NCBI RefSeq assembly: GCF_003710105.1
Contig: NZ_CP033325.1
Location: 1,364,001 to 1,428,000 of the forward strand
Reading direction: 5' to 3'
Length of the DNA stretch: 64,000 bases
From: Georgenia faecalis
GTDB taxonomy: Bacteria > Actinomycetota > Actinomycetes > Actinomycetales > Actinomycetaceae
Shown: piece after piece, positions 21,407 to 35,662 of the stretch
How positions within the stretch are numbered: the stretch's first letter is position 1
Layout of the letters: each line of letters starts with the position of its first letter
Translations under genes and position numbers: made by a program
Notes under the pieces: model-generated
What the model was told of the DNA's origin: nothing
What the model saw: only the letters and a program-made list of their open reading frames with translations
The model's database searches: none

Positions 21407-23007
21407 GCGCGCCCACGTGGGGCGAGACCTGGCCGAGCCTCGAGGGCTTCCGGGACCTCGCCGCCGACCGCCGCGTCGTCCCGGTCGTGCGGCGCCTCCT
21501 CGCCGACGACGTCACGCCCGTCGGCCTGTACCGCCAGCTCGCCGGCGGACGCCCCGGCACCTTCATCCTCGAGTCCGCCGAGCAGGGCGCCTGGTCGCGC
21601 TGGTCCTTCGTCGGCGTCCACTCGCGCGCCACGCTGCTGGCCCGGGGCGGCGAGGCCCGCTGGGTGGGCGACGTCCCGGTCGGCATCCCCGAGTCGGGGC
21701 CGGTCCTCGACGTCCTGCGGCGCACCCTCGACGCGCTCCACACCCCCGCCCTGCCCGACCTCCCCCCGCTCACCGGCGGCCTCGTCGGCGCGCTCGGCTG
21801 GGATGTCCTGCGCCAGTGGGAGCCGCGCCTGCGCGCCCTCGCCCCGGTGGAGCTGGACGCCCCCGAGGTCGCCCTCTGCCTGGCGAGCGACGTCGCCGCC
21901 GTCGACCACACCGACGGCTCGGTGTGGCTCATCGCCAACGCCATCAACTTCGACGACACCGACGCCCGGGTGGACGAGGCCCACGCCGACGCCGTCGCCC
22001 GCCTCGACGCCATGGAGCGCGCCCTCCTCGCCCCCACCCGTTCCCACGCGGCGGTGGCCGGGGCCACGGCCGACGTCGGCGCGCTGCGCTTCCGCACCAC
22101 CCAGGAGGAGTACGAGACCGGCGTCCTCGCGGCGAAGGAGGCCATCCGCGACGGCGAGGTCTTCCAGCTCGTCCTGTCCCAGCGCCTGGACATCGACTGC
22201 CCCGCCGAGCCGCTCGAGGTCTACCGCGTGCTGCGGACGATCAACCCGAGCCCGTACATGTACTACCTCCAGCTCCCCGACGTCGCCGACGACGGCGCCA
22301 CCGGCACGTTCGCCGTCGTGGGCTCCAGCCCGGAGACGCTCGTCAAGGCCGACGCCGGCACCGTCATTACCTTCCCCATCGCGGGGTCGCGGCCGCGCGG
22401 GGCGACGCCGGAGGCCGACCGGGAGCTGGCCGAGGAGCTGCTCGCAGACCCCAAGGAGCGCTCCGAGCACATCATGCTCGTCGACCTCGCGCGCAACGAC
22501 CTCGTCAAGGTCTGCCGCCCGGAGACCGTCGAGGTCGTCGAGCTCATGGAGATCAAGCGGTACAGCCACATCATGCACATGTCCTCGACGGTGTCGGGGA
22601 CCCTGCGCGACGGCGCGAGCGCCCTCGACTGCCTCACGGCGACGTTCCCCGCCGGGACCCTGTCCGGCGCGCCGAAGCCGCGCGCCATCGAGCTCATCGA
22701 CACCCTCGAGCCCGCGCGGCGCGGGATCTACGGCGGGACCGTGGGGTACTTCGACTTCGCCGGGAACGTCGACATGGCGATCGCGATCCGCACCGCGTTC
22801 ATCCGCGACGGCGTCGCGAGCGTGCAGGCGGGCGCCGGCATCGTCGCGGACTCCGTGCCGGTGACCGAGTACGAGGAGTCCCGGAACAAGGCGGCCGCCG
22901 CCGTGCGGGCCGTCGAGGGCGCCGCGGCGCTGCGCCGGGCGGGCGCGGACGACGGCGCGGACGACGGCGCGGACGACGGCGCGGACGAGGTCGCGGGCGC
23001 GTCATGA
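21403..23007 (+). CDS. trpE: Anthranilate synthase component I TrpE
   Basis: Chorismate-binding subunit making anthranilate with TrpG, which is not in the window. The 534-aa protein shows the chorismate-enzyme core: [12 protein letters not shown]-type strand, [63 protein letters not shown] and [13 protein letters not shown]. The C-terminus carries an acidic DDGA repeat. GTG overlaps the hisI stop by 4 bp, and the stop overlaps the next start. Confidence 0.96.
   Translation: MSAPTWGETWPSLEGFRDLAADRRVVPVVRRLLADDVTPVGLYRQLAGGRPGTFILESAEQGAWSRWSFVGVHSRATLLARGGEARWVGDVPVGIPESGPVLDVLRRTLDALHTPALPDLPPLTGGLVGALGWDVLRQWEPRLRALAPVELDAPEVALCLASDVAAVDHTDGSVWLIANAINFDDTDARVDEAHADAVARLDAMERALLAPTRSHAAVAGATADVGALRFRTTQEEYETGVLAAKEAIRDGEVFQLVLSQRLDIDCPAEPLEVYRVLRTINPSPYMYYLQLPDVADDGATGTFAVVGSSPETLVKADAGTVITFPIAGSRPRGATPEADRELAEELLADPKERSEHIMLVDLARNDLVKVCRPETVEVVELMEIKRYSHIMHMSSTVSGTLRDGASALDCLTATFPAGTLSGAPKPRAIELIDTLEPARRGIYGGTVGYFDFAGNVDMAIAIRTAFIRDGVASVQAGAGIVADSVPVTEYEESRNKAAAAVRAVEGAAALRRAGADDGADDGADDGADEVAGAS
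22945..22988 (+). repeat. 12-bp tandem repeat at the trpE 3' end
   Basis: Three and a half copies of GCGGACGACGGC encode a [14 protein letters not shown] tail beyond the conserved TrpE domain. Confidence 0.85.
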
Positions 23008-23729
23008 GCGTGCCCACGCGCCGGGGGGCCGGGCTGCCCGTGCGCCGGGGCACGGCGGTCCTCGCCGTCGTCGTCGGCAGTGCCCTCGTGCTCCTGCTCG
23101 CCGCGATGACCTGGGTCCGCGCCGACGTCCGCACGGTCCTGGCGAGCAGCGAGCTCGCCCTCAGCGGCACCGACGCCGTGCCCGCCGTCGTCGGGGCGTC
23201 CCTCGCCGCGGCCGCCGCCGCGCTGGCCGTGGCGATCGGGGGCCGGTGGGCCGCCACCGTCGGTGGGGTCGCCATCGCCGGTGTCGGCGCCCTGGCCGCG
23301 GGTGCGACCGTGGCCTTCCTCACCGACCCGGAGGCGCCCGCCCTCGACGCCGCTGCCGAGATGACCGGCGTGGCAGCGCTCGACGGCGCCGCCACGCTCA
23401 CGCCCTGGCCCTACGCGACGGTCGCCGTCGGGGTGCTCCTCGCGCTGACCGGCGTCGTCGTCGTCCTCGCGGCCCCCGGGTGGGCGCGGGTGGGGCGCCG
23501 GTTCGAGCGGGACGCGTCCCCGGCGCCCGCGCCGGGGCGCGCCGTGGCCGCGGGTGGCCCGGCGGCCGGTGGCCCGACGGCCGGTGGCCCGACGGCCGGT
23601 GGCGCGCCGACGGATGGCGCAGTGGCCGGCGGCGGCACCCGGCCCGAGGTCACCGAACGGGTGCAGGCGATGGACGACTGGGACGCGCTCGGCCGGGGTG
23701 AGGACCCCTCCACCCCCGAGGCCCGATAG
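23004..23729 (+). CDS. Trp biosynthesis-associated membrane protein (TIGR02234-like)
   Basis: A 241-aa protein with four hydrophobic segments (about residues 17-40, 53-75, 78-100, 135-158) and a long cytoplasmic Gly/Pro/Ala tail that includes five-residue GGPTA repeats. Position between trpE and trpC and topology match the TIGR02234 family (Rv1610 in M. tuberculosis); biochemical role unknown. ATG overlaps the trpE stop (ATGA). Confidence 0.85.
   Translation: MSVPTRRGAGLPVRRGTAVLAVVVGSALVLLLAAMTWVRADVRTVLASSELALSGTDAVPAVVGASLAAAAAALAVAIGGRWAATVGGVAIAGVGALAAGATVAFLTDPEAPALDAAAEMTGVAALDGAATLTPWPYATVAVGVLLALTGVVVVLAAPGWARVGRRFERDASPAPAPGRAVAAGGPAAGGPTAGGPTAGGAPTDGAVAGGGTRPEVTERVQAMDDWDALGRGEDPSTPEAR
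23554..23608 (+). repeat. 15-bp coding repeat in the Trp-associated membrane protein
   Basis: About three and a half units of GGTGGCCCGACGGCC encode repeated Gly-Gly-Pro-Thr/Ala-Ala in the protein's tail. Confidence 0.8.
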
Positions 23730-23764
23730 GCTGGCGGGCATTCGCACGCTTGGAGGACTGGGAC

Positions 23765-24046
23765 ATGGCTGAGCACGGCGCCAACCGCACGTACGACCTG
23801 CCGCCGACGGCGCCGTTCGCGAACCACGGCAAGACGGTCGCCTCGTGGACCCTCATCTGGGGTGTCTCGCTGGGTGTCCTCGTCGCCGCCCTCGGCCTCA
23901 TCGCCTGGAACATCTGGGTCATCGGCGCCGGTGCGGCCATCGTCGTCATCGGCCTCGTCGTGAGCGGCATCCTGCGCGCCATGGGCATGGGCCAGCCGAA
24001 GTCCGACGAGAGCCGCCGCGCGGCGTCGGACGACTGGTACGCCTGA
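23765..24046 (+). CDS. HGxxPAAW-family small membrane protein
   Basis: A 93-aa protein with two transmembrane helices (about 28-48 and 52-73). The segment NHGKTVASWTL before the first helix is the HGxxPAAW-type signature of a family found between trpE and trpC in actinobacteria. Function unknown. The ATG at 23765 is preferred because GGAGG (23752-23756) is 8 nt upstream. TAGGCT at 23727-23732 may be a -10 giving this and the downstream genes an internal promoter. Confidence 0.85.
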   Translation: MAEHGANRTYDLPPTAPFANHGKTVASWTLIWGVSLGVLVAALGLIAWNIWVIGAGAAIVVIGLVVSGILRAMGMGQPKSDESRRAASDDWYA

Positions 24047-24077
24047 GCCCGTGCCGCCGTCGATCCCTGGAGAGAAC

Positions 24078-24470
24078 ATGAGAGACCGCCGCGCGAGCAG
24101 GCCGTCGCGCGACCGGAGCTACGGCTCGGAGCAGGCGCGCGCCGGCCAGGAGGCGGGCATGGCGGCGCACTACGGTGACGGGTCGGCCACCTCGCCGACC
24201 GAGAAGAACCGGCTGGGGACCGCGGCGCTCGTCGCCGGCATCGTCGCCATGTTCGCGCTCATCTTCCCGGTGGTGATCGCCCTGCCGCTGGGCATCCTCG
24301 GCACCGCCGGCGCCGTCGTCCTCGGCGTCATGGCGCTGCGCGCCATCGCGGCGGGCCGTGCCAACAACCGCGCGGCCGCGATCATCGCCTTGGTGCTCGG
24401 CGTCGTCGGCGTGCTCATGTACGCGCTCGCCGTCATCGGGCTCGTCGCGCTGGGCGCCAGCGGCGGCTGA
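24078..24470 (+). CDS. DUF4190-like small membrane protein
   Basis: A 130-aa protein: a charged N-terminus of about 45 residues, then [49 protein letters not shown] and a second hairpin ending in LIGLVAL-type helix. The NRLGTAALV...G..A..LG..A entry with repeated Gly-rich helices is typical of DUF4190. Function unknown. GGAGAG sits about 5 nt before the ATG. It lies in the trp cluster. Confidence 0.75.
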   Translation: MRDRRASRPSRDRSYGSEQARAGQEAGMAAHYGDGSATSPTEKNRLGTAALVAGIVAMFALIFPVVIALPLGILGTAGAVVLGVMALRAIAAGRANNRAAAIIALVLGVVGVLMYALAVIGLVALGASGG

Positions 24471-24471
24471 G

Positions 24472-24490
24472 GCGCCCGTCCGACGGGCGG
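24472..24490 (+). terminator. Small hairpin upstream of trpC
   Basis: CGCCCGT-CCG-ACGGGCG forms a 7-bp stem directly after the DUF4190-like gene. With TACGAT (24563-24568) downstream it could separate trpCBA as its own transcription unit. No leader peptide rich in Trp codons is visible. Confidence 0.45.
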
Positions 24491-24601
24491 CGCACCCCTC
24501 CCGGGGCCGCCTCGCCGTCGACCGCCCGACGGACGCGGGTCCGGCCGTGTCCGCGGTCCGGCCTACGATGGCCCGCGTCAGCCACACGAGGGGAGCATGG
24601 T

Positions 24602-25413
24602 GTGACGGTCCTGGAAGAGATCATCGCCGGCGTCCGCGAGGACCTGGCCGTGCGCGAGGAGCGCACGCCGCTCGCGGACGTCAAGGAACGCGCCGCGCGC
24701 ACCCCGCAGGCGAAGGACGCCGTCGCCGCGCTGCGCGGCACCGGCGAGGCTGTGACGATCATCGCTGAGGTCAAGCGGTCCAGCCCGAGCAAGGGCGCCC
24801 TGGCGGACATCGCCGACCCGGCCGGCCTGGCCGGCGAGTACGAGGCCGGCGGGGCCAGCGCCATCAGCGTCCTCACCGAGCGCCGCCGCTTCGGCGGAAG
24901 CCTGGAGGACCTGGGGGCCGTCCGTGCCGCCGTCGACGTCCCCGTCCTGCGCAAGGACTTCATCGTCACCCCGTACCAGGTGTGGGAGGCGCGCGCCTGG
25001 GGCGCCGACCTGTGCCTGCTCATCGTCGCGGCGCTCGAGCAGACCGTCCTCACCTCCCTCGTCGAACGGGTCCACTCCCTCGGGATGACCGCGCTCGTCG
25101 AGGCGCACGACCGCGAGGAGGCCGTGCGCGCCGTCGACGCCGGGGCGCGCGTCGTCGGCGTCAACGCCCGCAACCTCCACACCCTGCAGGTCGACCGCTC
25201 GGTCTTCGCCTCCGTCGTCGACGTCATCCCCGGCGGCGTGCTGCGCGTCGCCGAGTCCGGCGTCCGCGGACCCCACGACGTCCTCGACTACGCGCGCTCC
25301 GGCGCCGACGTCGTCCTCGTCGGCGAGGCGCTCGTCACCCAGGGCGACCCGCGCCGCTCCGTGGCGGACATGGTCGCCGCGGGCTCCCACCCCGCCCTGC
25401 GATCGGCACGCCG

Positions 25414-25417
<4 letters not shown>
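24602..25417 (+). CDS. trpC: Indole-3-glycerol phosphate synthase TrpC
   Basis: TIM-barrel enzyme closing the indole ring from CdRP. The 271-aa protein has [34 protein letters not shown] (catalytic Lys), [24 protein letters not shown] and AESGV, all standard. GTG has GGGGAG upstream; the probable -10 is TACGAT at 24563-24568. The stop overlaps the trpB start by 4 bp. No TrpF gene is present; in actinobacteria PriA covers that step. Confidence 0.96.
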
Positions 25418-26738
<1,321 letters not shown>

Positions 26739-26742
<4 letters not shown>

Positions 26743-27563
26743 GCACGACGAACGCCCCGACCACCCGCTCGACCGCCACGGCGATCGACGACGCCCGGGC
26801 GCGCGGCGGCTCGGCGCTCATCGGGTACCTGCCCGTCGGGTTCCCCGACGTCGCCACCTCCATCGACGCCGCGCGGACCCTCGTGGACCACGGCGCCGAC
26901 GTCGTCGAGCTCGGCCTGCCGTACTCCGACCCCGGCATGGACGGCGCCGTCATCCAGGCCGCCGCCCAGGCCGCGCTCGACCGGGGGACCCGGACCAGGG
27001 ACGTCCTCCACGCCGTCGAGCAGGTGGCCGCGACCGGGGCCGCCGTCGTCGTCATGACGTACTGGAACCCCGTGCACCGCTACGGCGTCGACCGCTTCGC
27101 GCGCGACCTCGCCTCCGCGGGCGGCGCGGGCCTCATCACGCCGGACCTCGTCCCCGACGAGGCGGGGGAGTGGATCGCCGCGTCCGAGGCCCACGGCCTC
27201 GACCGGATCTTCCTCGTCGCCCCGAGCTCCACCACGGCGCGCCTGGAGATGACGGCGCAGGCCTCGCGCGGGTTCGTCTACGCCGCGTCGACCATGGGTG
27301 TCACCGGCGTACGCAGCACCGTCGACGACCACGCGCGCGAGCTCGTCGCCCGCACCCGGCAGGCCGGCGCCGAGCGTGTGTGCGTGGGGCTGGGCGTGTC
27401 CACCCGGGAGCAGGCGGCGCAGATCGCGGAGTTCTCCGACGGCGTCATCGTCGGCTCGGCGCTCGTGCGGACCCTCCAGCGCGCCGACGAGGACCGCGCC
27501 GCCGGCCTGCGGGACCTCGCCGCGCTCACGGCGGAGCTGGCCCAAGGCGCACACGGCGCCTGA
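26739..27563 (+). CDS. trpA: Tryptophan synthase alpha chain TrpA
   Basis: TIM-barrel subunit cleaving indole-3-glycerol phosphate. In 274 aa: [13 protein letters not shown], the catalytic Glu in [11 protein letters not shown] followed by the second catalytic Asp, [22 protein letters not shown] and the phosphate-binding [17 protein letters not shown] overlaps the trpB stop by 4 bp. No clear terminator follows; instead the spacer carries short repeats. Confidence 0.96.
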
Positions 27564-27615
27564 CGCGCGCGCCCGTTCGGGAAGTTCAAGGCCACTCCGT
27601 CACCTCAACGTGTCG

Positions 27616-27639
27616 TGATCTAGCAGAAACGCTGGCGCC
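27616..27639 (+). repeat. Dispersed repeat family C, copy 1
   Basis: Begins TGATCTAGCAGAAACGCTGG, 17 of 20 matches to the window consensus TGATCATGCAGAAACGCCGG, followed by CGCC. Lies between trpA and the small minus-strand gene. Confidence 0.6.
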
Positions 27640-27649
27640 GCAGCCAGAC

Positions 27650-27856
27650 TCAGGGCTCGACCTCGAGGACCTTCGCCGCCACGTCGGACCGGAACGACCA
27701 CGAGTCGGCGACAAGACGCCTAGCGATGTCGAGGAACGCACCCGCGTCGTCGGATCGCCCTGCTCGCACGAGGGCGTCGGCCCGCTGCAGGTGCTCGATG
27801 ACGGACCGCAGTGACACGTCGGAGGCCCCGGTGTCGCGCTCCTCCCTCGTGATCAT
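27650..27856 (-). CDS. Small hypothetical protein, 68 aa
   Basis: The frame has normal coding bias for this genome and predicts an all-helical protein (SVIEHLQRADALVRAGRSDDAGAFLDIARRLVADSW), reminiscent of a single TPR-like hairpin; I recognise no family. The ATG lies inside a copy of repeat family C and has no Shine-Dalgarno or -10 at the usual place, so a start at an internal codon is possible. It could be the remnant of a longer gene. Confidence 0.45.
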   Translation of the reverse strand: MITREERDTGASDVSLRSVIEHLQRADALVRAGRSDDAGAFLDIARRLVADSWSFRSDVAAKVLEVEP

Positions 27857-27869
27857 GCAGAAGTGCCGG
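27850..27869 (+). repeat. Dispersed repeat family C, copy 2
   Basis: TGATCATGCAGAAGTGCCGG, 18 of 20 matches to the family consensus. It overlaps the start codon of the 68-aa gene on the other strand and is in direct orientation with copy 1 on the far side of that gene. Confidence 0.6.
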
Positions 27870-27891
27870 CGGGGGCCGCGTCTCTGGCGTT

Positions 27892-27936
27892 AACGGGTGA
27901 CATCACGGTGGTTATAGCGCTGCAATCTCACCCGTT
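27892..27936. repeat. Palindromic repeat family A, diverged copy 4 (inverted)
   Basis: The 39-bp core (27895-27933) matches the reverse complement of copies 1-3 at about 33 of 39 positions, keeping GGGTGACATC, TTATAGCGCT and the ATCTCACCC end. The flanking arms differ from copies 1-3 but still pair: AAC before and GTT after extend the palindrome to AACGGGTGA / TCACCCGTT. Confidence 0.8.
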
Positions 27937-27941
27937 GACGT

Positions 27942-27981
27942 CCCTCCGGGGCACATGAGCCCCCTCCGGGGCACATGAGCC
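27942..27981 (+). repeat. 20-bp tandem duplication
   Basis: Two perfect adjacent copies of CCCTCCGGGGCACATGAGCC immediately right of repeat A copy 4 and about 100 bp before lgt. Confidence 0.9.
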
Positions 27982-28083
27982 GCCGCTGCGGCGCAGATCG
28001 GCCGCAGCGCCGCGTCCGCGTCGACAACCCGCCCAGCCGTCGGGGCTGTAGGAGTGCCGGCCCTGCGCCGTTACCCTTCCGGG

Positions 28084-29157
28084 GTGACGGTCCTCGCCTC
28101 GATCCCCAGCCCGCCCGAGTCCGTGTGGTACCTCGGGCCGCTGCCGATCCGTGCCTACGCCATCGCCATCGGCCTCGGCATCCTCGCGGCGTGGTGGATC
28201 CTCGACCGCCGCTACACCGCCAAGGGCGGTCCGCCCGACACCGCCATCGATGTCGCCGTCTGGATGGTGCCCTTCGGCATCATCGGCGGCCGGCTCTACC
28301 ACGTCTTCTCCTCGCCGGACGCGTACTTCGGCCCCGACGGGAACCCGGCGCGCATCATCGAGATCTGGAACGGCGGGCTCGGGATCTGGGGCGCCATCCC
28401 GCTCGGCGGCCTCGGCGCGTGGATCGCGCTGCGCCGTCGGGGGCTGCGCCTCGCGCCGTTCGCGGACGCCCTCGCCCCGGGCCTGCTCGTCGCCCAGGGG
28501 ATCGGCCGGCTCGGCAACTACTTCAACCAGGAGCTGTACGGCGCGCCGACGACCCTGCCCTGGGGCCTCGAGATCGACGACCGCTACCTGCGCCCCGGCT
28601 ACGAGTCCGGCACGCTGTTCCACCCGACGTTCCTCTACGAGATGCTGTGGAACTTCGCCGCGGCCGCGTTCATCATCTGGGCGCAGCGGCGGTTCCAGCT
28701 CAAGCACGGGCGCGTCTTCTGGCTCTACGTCATGTCGTACACGCTCGGGCGGGTGTGGATCGAGTACCTGCGGATCGACGAGGCCGAGCTCGTCCTCGGG
28801 CTCCGGCTCAACGTGTGGACGTCGATCGTCGTGTTCCTCGTCGCGCTGACGTTCTTCGTCATCATCGGGCGGCGCACCCGCGGCGTCCCGGAGACGTTGT
28901 GGCTGCCGGGCCGTGAGCCGGCGGCCGACGACGCCGGCGACGACGACGACGGCGACGACGACGACGGCGAGGCCGGGGCCGGGACCGACGGCGCTTCCCG
29001 TGATCGCGACGAGGACGAGGACGCAACCGCCCGGCCGGCTGAGTCGGACGCCGTGGCCGAGCCGGACGCCGTCGCCGAGCGCGGCGCCACGGCCGCGTCG
29101 GACTCCGTGACCGAGCGCGGCGCCACGGCGGGCAAGGCCGACGACGACCGCCACTGA
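28084..29157 (+). CDS. lgt: Prolipoprotein diacylglyceryl transferase Lgt
   Basis: Seven-helix membrane enzyme transferring diacylglycerol to the lipobox Cys of prolipoproteins such as the FKBP and sugar-binding lipoproteins in this window. Conserved blocks in 357 aa: GIIGGRLYHV, GIWGAIPLGGLGAW, the Lgt signature GIGRLGNYFNQELYG and HPTFLYEMLWN. The last 80 residues are very acidic and poorly conserved (DDDDGDDDDGE...), probably cytoplasmic. GTG at 28084 is chosen because TACCCT (28072-28077) lies 6 nt upstream; an upstream GTG at 28054 is less likely. Confidence 0.95.
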   Translation: MTVLASIPSPPESVWYLGPLPIRAYAIAIGLGILAAWWILDRRYTAKGGPPDTAIDVAVWMVPFGIIGGRLYHVFSSPDAYFGPDGNPARIIEIWNGGLGIWGAIPLGGLGAWIALRRRGLRLAPFADALAPGLLVAQGIGRLGNYFNQELYGAPTTLPWGLEIDDRYLRPGYESGTLFHPTFLYEMLWNFAAAAFIIWAQRRFQLKHGRVFWLYVMSYTLGRVWIEYLRIDEAELVLGLRLNVWTSIVVFLVALTFFVIIGRRTRGVPETLWLPGREPAADDAGDDDDGDDDDGEAGAGTDGASRDRDEDEDATARPAESDAVAEPDAVAERGATAASDSVTERGATAGKADDDRH

Positions 29158-29280
29158 CGATCGGCCCGTGTTTCGGCGGGGTCACCGGTCGATGACGGAT
29201 GATCATTCGGTCCCGCAGGGGTCCCCGCCCGACCATGGCGCGACGGCCGGGACGGCGGTGCCTCCCTGGAGGCCGCAGCC

Positions 29281-29300
29281 CCGGCGTTTCGGCATGATCA
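29281..29300 (-). repeat. Dispersed repeat family C, copy 3
   Basis: Minus strand reads TGATCATGCCGAAACGCCGG, 19 of 20 matches to the family consensus and the best copy in the window. On the plus strand its CGTTTC (29285-29290) pairs with GAAACG at 29305-29310 across TGATCA. Confidence 0.65.
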
Positions 29301-29320
29301 CTAGGAAACGGGCGCCCGCG

Positions 29321-29340
29321 CCAGCGTTTCTTCATGATCA
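29321..29340 (-). repeat. Dispersed repeat family C, copy 4
   Basis: Minus strand reads TGATCATGAAGAAACGCTGG, 18 of 20 matches, exactly 40 bp from copy 3 and in the same orientation. A weaker plus-strand match (TGATCACTAGGAAACGGGCG, 29295-29314) lies between them. Confidence 0.65.
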
Positions 29341-29566
29341 TGAGGGGGTGGGAGTGGGGCGAGACGGGGGCCGGGCGAGGGGTTAGCGCCGGGCCGACAG
29401 GTGGGCGCCAGTGTCCACAAAGTAAGACGCGCCTCCCCGCAAGGGCGGGAAGCGGCATCCACCGGGTCTAGGGGGCGTAAAGTTTCGGCGCACCGGGCCG
29501 ACGGCGTCCCAACCAGAAGTACAAGGCAAATGCCGGTTCTCCGGCAGTGAGGACGGGTACCCGCCG

Positions 29567-34133
<4,567 letters not shown>

Positions 34134-34141
<8 letters not shown>

Positions 34142-35612
34142 CCCCCGCGGTTTTCTCACCTACCGGGAGCGCGAGCTCCCCGCCCGCCGCCCGGTGCCCG
34201 TGCGCCTGCTCGACTACCGCGAGGTGTACGAGCGGCGCTCGGAGGACGACGCAGCGCTCACCCGTCAGGCGACCCGCTGCATGGACTGCGGCGTGCCGTT
34301 CTGCCACAACGGGTGCCCGCTGGGGAACCTCATCCCGGAGTGGAACGACCTCACCCGCCGGGAGGACTGGGAGGGCGCCATCGAGCGCCTGCACGCGACG
34401 AACAACTTCCCGGACTTCACCGGGCGGCTGTGCCCCGCGCCGTGCGAGACGTCCTGCGTGCTGGGGATCAACCAGCCGCCGGTGACGATCAAGAACATCG
34501 AGCAGTCGATCATCGACCGCGCGTTCGAGCAGGGCCTCGTCGTCCCGCAGGTGCCGGACCGGCTCACCGGCAAGACGGTCGCCGTCATCGGCTCCGGGCC
34601 CGCGGGCCTCGCGGCCGCCCAGCAGCTCACCCGCGCCGGGCACACCGTCGCCGTCCACGAGCGGGCGGACAAGATCGGCGGCCTGCTGCGGTACGGCATC
34701 CCCGAGTTCAAGATGGAGAAGGAGCACCTCGACCGCCGCCTGGCGCAGATGGAGGCCGAGGGCACGCTGTTCCGCCCCTCGAGCGACATCGGCGGGCCGC
34801 GCGGCCTCAGCGGGGAGGACCTTCTCGAGCGGTACGACGCCGTCGTCCTCGCCATGGGCTCCACCATCCCGCGCGACCTGCCCGTCCCGGGCCGTGAGCT
34901 CGGTGGGATCCACCAGGCGATGGACTACCTGCCGCAGGCCACCCGCGTGGTCCACGGCGAGACCGTCCCCGGGCAGATCCTCGCCACGGACAAGGACGTC
35001 GTCATCATCGGCGGCGGCGACACCGGTGCGGACTGCCTCGGCACCGCCATGCGCCAGGGCGCCCGCTCCGTCACGCAGATCGAGATCATGCCGCGGCCCT
35101 CGGAGGAGCGTCCGGCCAGCCAGCCGTGGCCGACCTACCCGATGCTCTACCGGGTCTCCAGCGCCCACGAGGAGGGCGGCGAGCGCGTCTACGCGACGAG
35201 CACCGTCGAGTTCGTCTCCGACGGCTCGGCCGGCGACGGCAACGTCACCCACCTGCGCGTCACGGAGGTCGACATGAGCTCGGGCCGGCCGGTGCCGGTC
35301 GAGGGCACCGAGCGCCTCCTGCCCGCTCAGCTGGTCCTGCTCGCCATGGGCTTCGTCGGCGTGCCCCGTGAGGGCGTCGTCGAGCAGCTCGGGGTGGAGC
35401 TCGACGAGCGGGGCCGGATCGCCCGCGACGCCGAGTTCGCGACGTCGGTCCCCGGCGTCTTTGTCGCCGGCGATGCCGGCCGTGGGCAGTCGCTCATCGT
35501 GTGGGCGATCGCCGAGGGCCGGGCCGCCGCGGCCGCCGTCGACGCCTACCTCAGCGGCCGCACCGAGCTGCCTTCGCCGATCCTGCCTACCACCGTCTCG
35601 ATCAGTCTCTGA
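34134..35612 (+). CDS. gltD: Glutamate synthase small subunit GltD
   Basis: FAD- and Fe-S-containing subunit passing electrons from NADPH to GltB. The 492-aa protein has two cysteine clusters for 4Fe-4S centres ([14 protein letters not shown], about residues 47-60, and CPAPCETSC, about 101-109), FAD motif [13 protein letters not shown] and NADPH motif [11 protein letters not shown], with the final [17 protein letters not shown] block. The ATG lies inside gltB, so the pair is translationally coupled. Confidence 0.97.
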
Positions 35613-35662
35613 CACCGAACGTCCCGCGCAGCGGGTAACGCCCACCACGTAGAGTGTGAGAC

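Larger units (their letters stand above)
29158..29566. other. 409-bp spacer upstream of gltB with repeats and promoter
   Basis: No protein-like frame. The left part carries repeat family C copies and TGATCA palindromes; the right part has CCCCGCAAGGGCGGG (a short hairpin, about 29434-29450) and TAAAGT at 29478-29483 as a possible gltB -10, giving a leader of roughly 75 nt. GAGGA about 12 nt before the gltB ATG is a weak ribosome-binding site. Confidence 0.55.

Noticed and set aside
24471-24601. Trp attenuator with leader peptide upstream of trpC
   Set aside because: A hairpin is present, but no short frame with neighbouring Trp codons and no alternative pairing was found.
29158-29566. Riboswitch in the gltB leader
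   Set aside because: Only short generic hairpins are visible; none of the conserved cores of glutamine or other known riboswitches could be recognised.
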